Shown: positions 63,401-64,000 of the stretch, one piece after another
How the letters are laid out: every line of letters begins with the position of its first letter
How positions within the stretch are numbered: the first letter of the stretch is position 1
Source: Pseudomonas sp. R37(2017)
Lineage (GTDB): Bacteria; Pseudomonadota; Gammaproteobacteria; Pseudomonadales; Pseudomonadaceae
NCBI RefSeq assembly: GCF_002113375.1
Contig: NZ_NEHO01000004.1
Coordinates: forward strand, 238,916-302,915
DNA: 64,000 nucleotides
Direction: 5' to 3'
The notes under the pieces: model-generated
The model's database searches: none
Told to the model about the DNA's origin: nothing
Seen by the model: only the letters and a program-made list of their open reading frames with translations
Translations under genes and position numbers: made by a program

Positions 63401-63766
63401 TCAGCCGATTTGCTTCTGAGGCGTCTCGAGCGCAGGTTGCAGGGGCGGCAAGCCGAAAGCGGCACGGGCTTTGTCGCAATCGGGATTGGCCTGGCCATCG
63501 ACCCAGGAAGCCTCGAACTCCCGACAAGGGCTTGAGCGTTGTTCATAAATCGAGCACTGCACCGTACTGCCGACGACTCCCACCAGGCTGGTGCAGCGCG
63601 CGGGTTTGCACCCGGTGCCGATCATCGCGACCCGACTGGGGCTGATCTGCTCGACAAGCTCATCGGGTACCGTCCCTCCGGACGAGGCGCATTCACCCCA
63701 GAAAAATGACACGCGAAAATAAGAACAGCAGGCACCGCAATTCAGACACGGACTGGCTTCGGACAT
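63401..63766 (-). CDS. YkgJ-family cysteine-cluster protein
   Basis: The 121-residue product has the cysteine cluster CLNCGACCSYF at the N-terminus, followed by CKPARC and CSIYEQRSSPCREFE. It belongs to the UPF0153/YkgJ family, which binds zinc or an iron-sulfur cluster. It has no known function. It is encoded after the MHYT gene on the same strand, with 135 bases between. Confidence 0.88.
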   Translation of the reverse strand: MSEASPCLNCGACCSYFRVSFFWGECASSGGTVPDELVEQISPSRVAMIGTGCKPARCTSLVGVVGSTVQCSIYEQRSSPCREFEASWVDGQANPDCDKARAAFGLPPLQPALETPQKQIG

Positions 63767-64000
63767 GGGCGATTATCGTAAAGAGGAGTGGAGGCGGAGG
63801 GGGGAACAAGGTCGCTATTCTAGGCTTCGCCAACGGCTTGGGAAGGGGGGGCGAAAGGTATTTTTCATCGGCCTGACGAACTGCGAAGTACTCGCCCGCT
63901 CGCGATGAACGCACAAACGCCGCGGGGGCATCAGGTCTCCCGCGTTATCGTTGACGACCATCGCGAGCGTGCTCGCTCCTACAGGGTACAGGGTGGGGGG
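63767..64000. other. right-end non-coding region
   Basis: These 234 bases upstream of the YkgJ gene contain a G-rich stretch (GGAAGGGGGGGCGAAAGG, about 63841-63857) and the repeat described at 63881-63984. A short open frame at 63693-63914 on the minus strand does not match any family and overlaps the YkgJ start. No gene is supported. Confidence 0.5.
63881..63984. repeat. REP doublet with long conserved spacer (copy 2)
   Basis: The right arm (CGCGAGCGTGCTCGCTCCTA) and the spacer CCCGCGTTATCGTTGACG repeat, in reverse orientation, the element at 1293-1406. The left arm is degenerate. Confidence 0.85.

Noticed and set aside
63693..63914. 73-residue frame at the right end
   Set aside because: Overlaps the start of the YkgJ gene, is Pro-rich and has no ribosome site or family match.

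Overview
The window is a typical stretch of core chromosome from a fluorescent Pseudomonas, most likely the P. fluorescens group. I base this on close resemblance of many proteins to remembered P. aeruginosa and P. putida proteins (Fpr/FinR, the alanyl-PG synthase/hydrolase pair, QuiP, BraC, PdxH), on gene order recalled from the PA1032-PA1053 region of PAO1 (quiP, OmpA genes, dinG, esterase, OmpA, pdxH, SlyB-like), on the GC-rich third codon positions, and on more than ten inverted pairs of a REP sequence of the type GTGGGAGCGAGCCTGCTCGCGA. No searches were run. I see no prophage, transposase, CRISPR array or obvious horizontally acquired island.

Layout. 1-7650: the start of finR facing fpr (NADPH-ferredoxin redox control), then a minus-strand group for tRNA and rRNA modification (trmO, YehS-like, pseudouridine synthase, GNAT, rimO), then kup. 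7827-11764: the two-gene membrane lipid module acvB/mprF. 12044-12430: two tandem initiator tRNA genes with matching terminators. 12732-21400: dinB (SOS-regulated polymerase), a lipoprotein, proS, ampG, an alkyltransferase-like protein, a DUF481 protein, a cold-shock protein and dcd. 21531-25714: a polar/basic amino acid ABC importer (order substrate-binding protein, two permeases, deacylase-like protein, ATPase, as in aotJQMOP but without argR).

26215-34872: quiP (acyl-homoserine lactone acylase), an isochorismatase-fold protein with a changed nucleophile, a group of SEC-C zinc-motif proteins, two OmpA-like lipoproteins in tandem, a DUF1145 gene overlapping a collagen-like secreted protein, and a CopD-like membrane protein. 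34971-46275: dinG, a large secreted glycoside hydrolase, a serine hydrolase, an OmpA lipoprotein with a histone-like basic tail, pdxH, a SlyB-like lipoprotein, nhaA and a PLP enzyme. 46395-51642: an FAD protein, a COG3650 lipoprotein, an acyltransferase, and a divergent SDR/LysR pair.

51841-56839: the complete braC-braD-braE-braF-braG branched-chain amino acid importer (named here livF/G/M/H plus braC). 57190-63766: a DUF2288 gene, a 732-residue tubulin/FtsZ-like GTPase (the most interesting gene in the window), a beta-hydroxyacid dehydrogenase, an MHYT-GGDEF-EAL c-di-GMP enzyme and a YkgJ cysteine-cluster protein.

Main points for a second look: the large tubulin-like protein, in which the T1, T3, T4, base-contact and T7 loops can all be read by eye; a hairpin that buries the Shine-Dalgarno sequence of the second OmpA gene; the collagen-like protein; the OmpA protein with a KKAPAKKAPAKK-type tail; and a perfect 16-bp palindrome upstream of braC.
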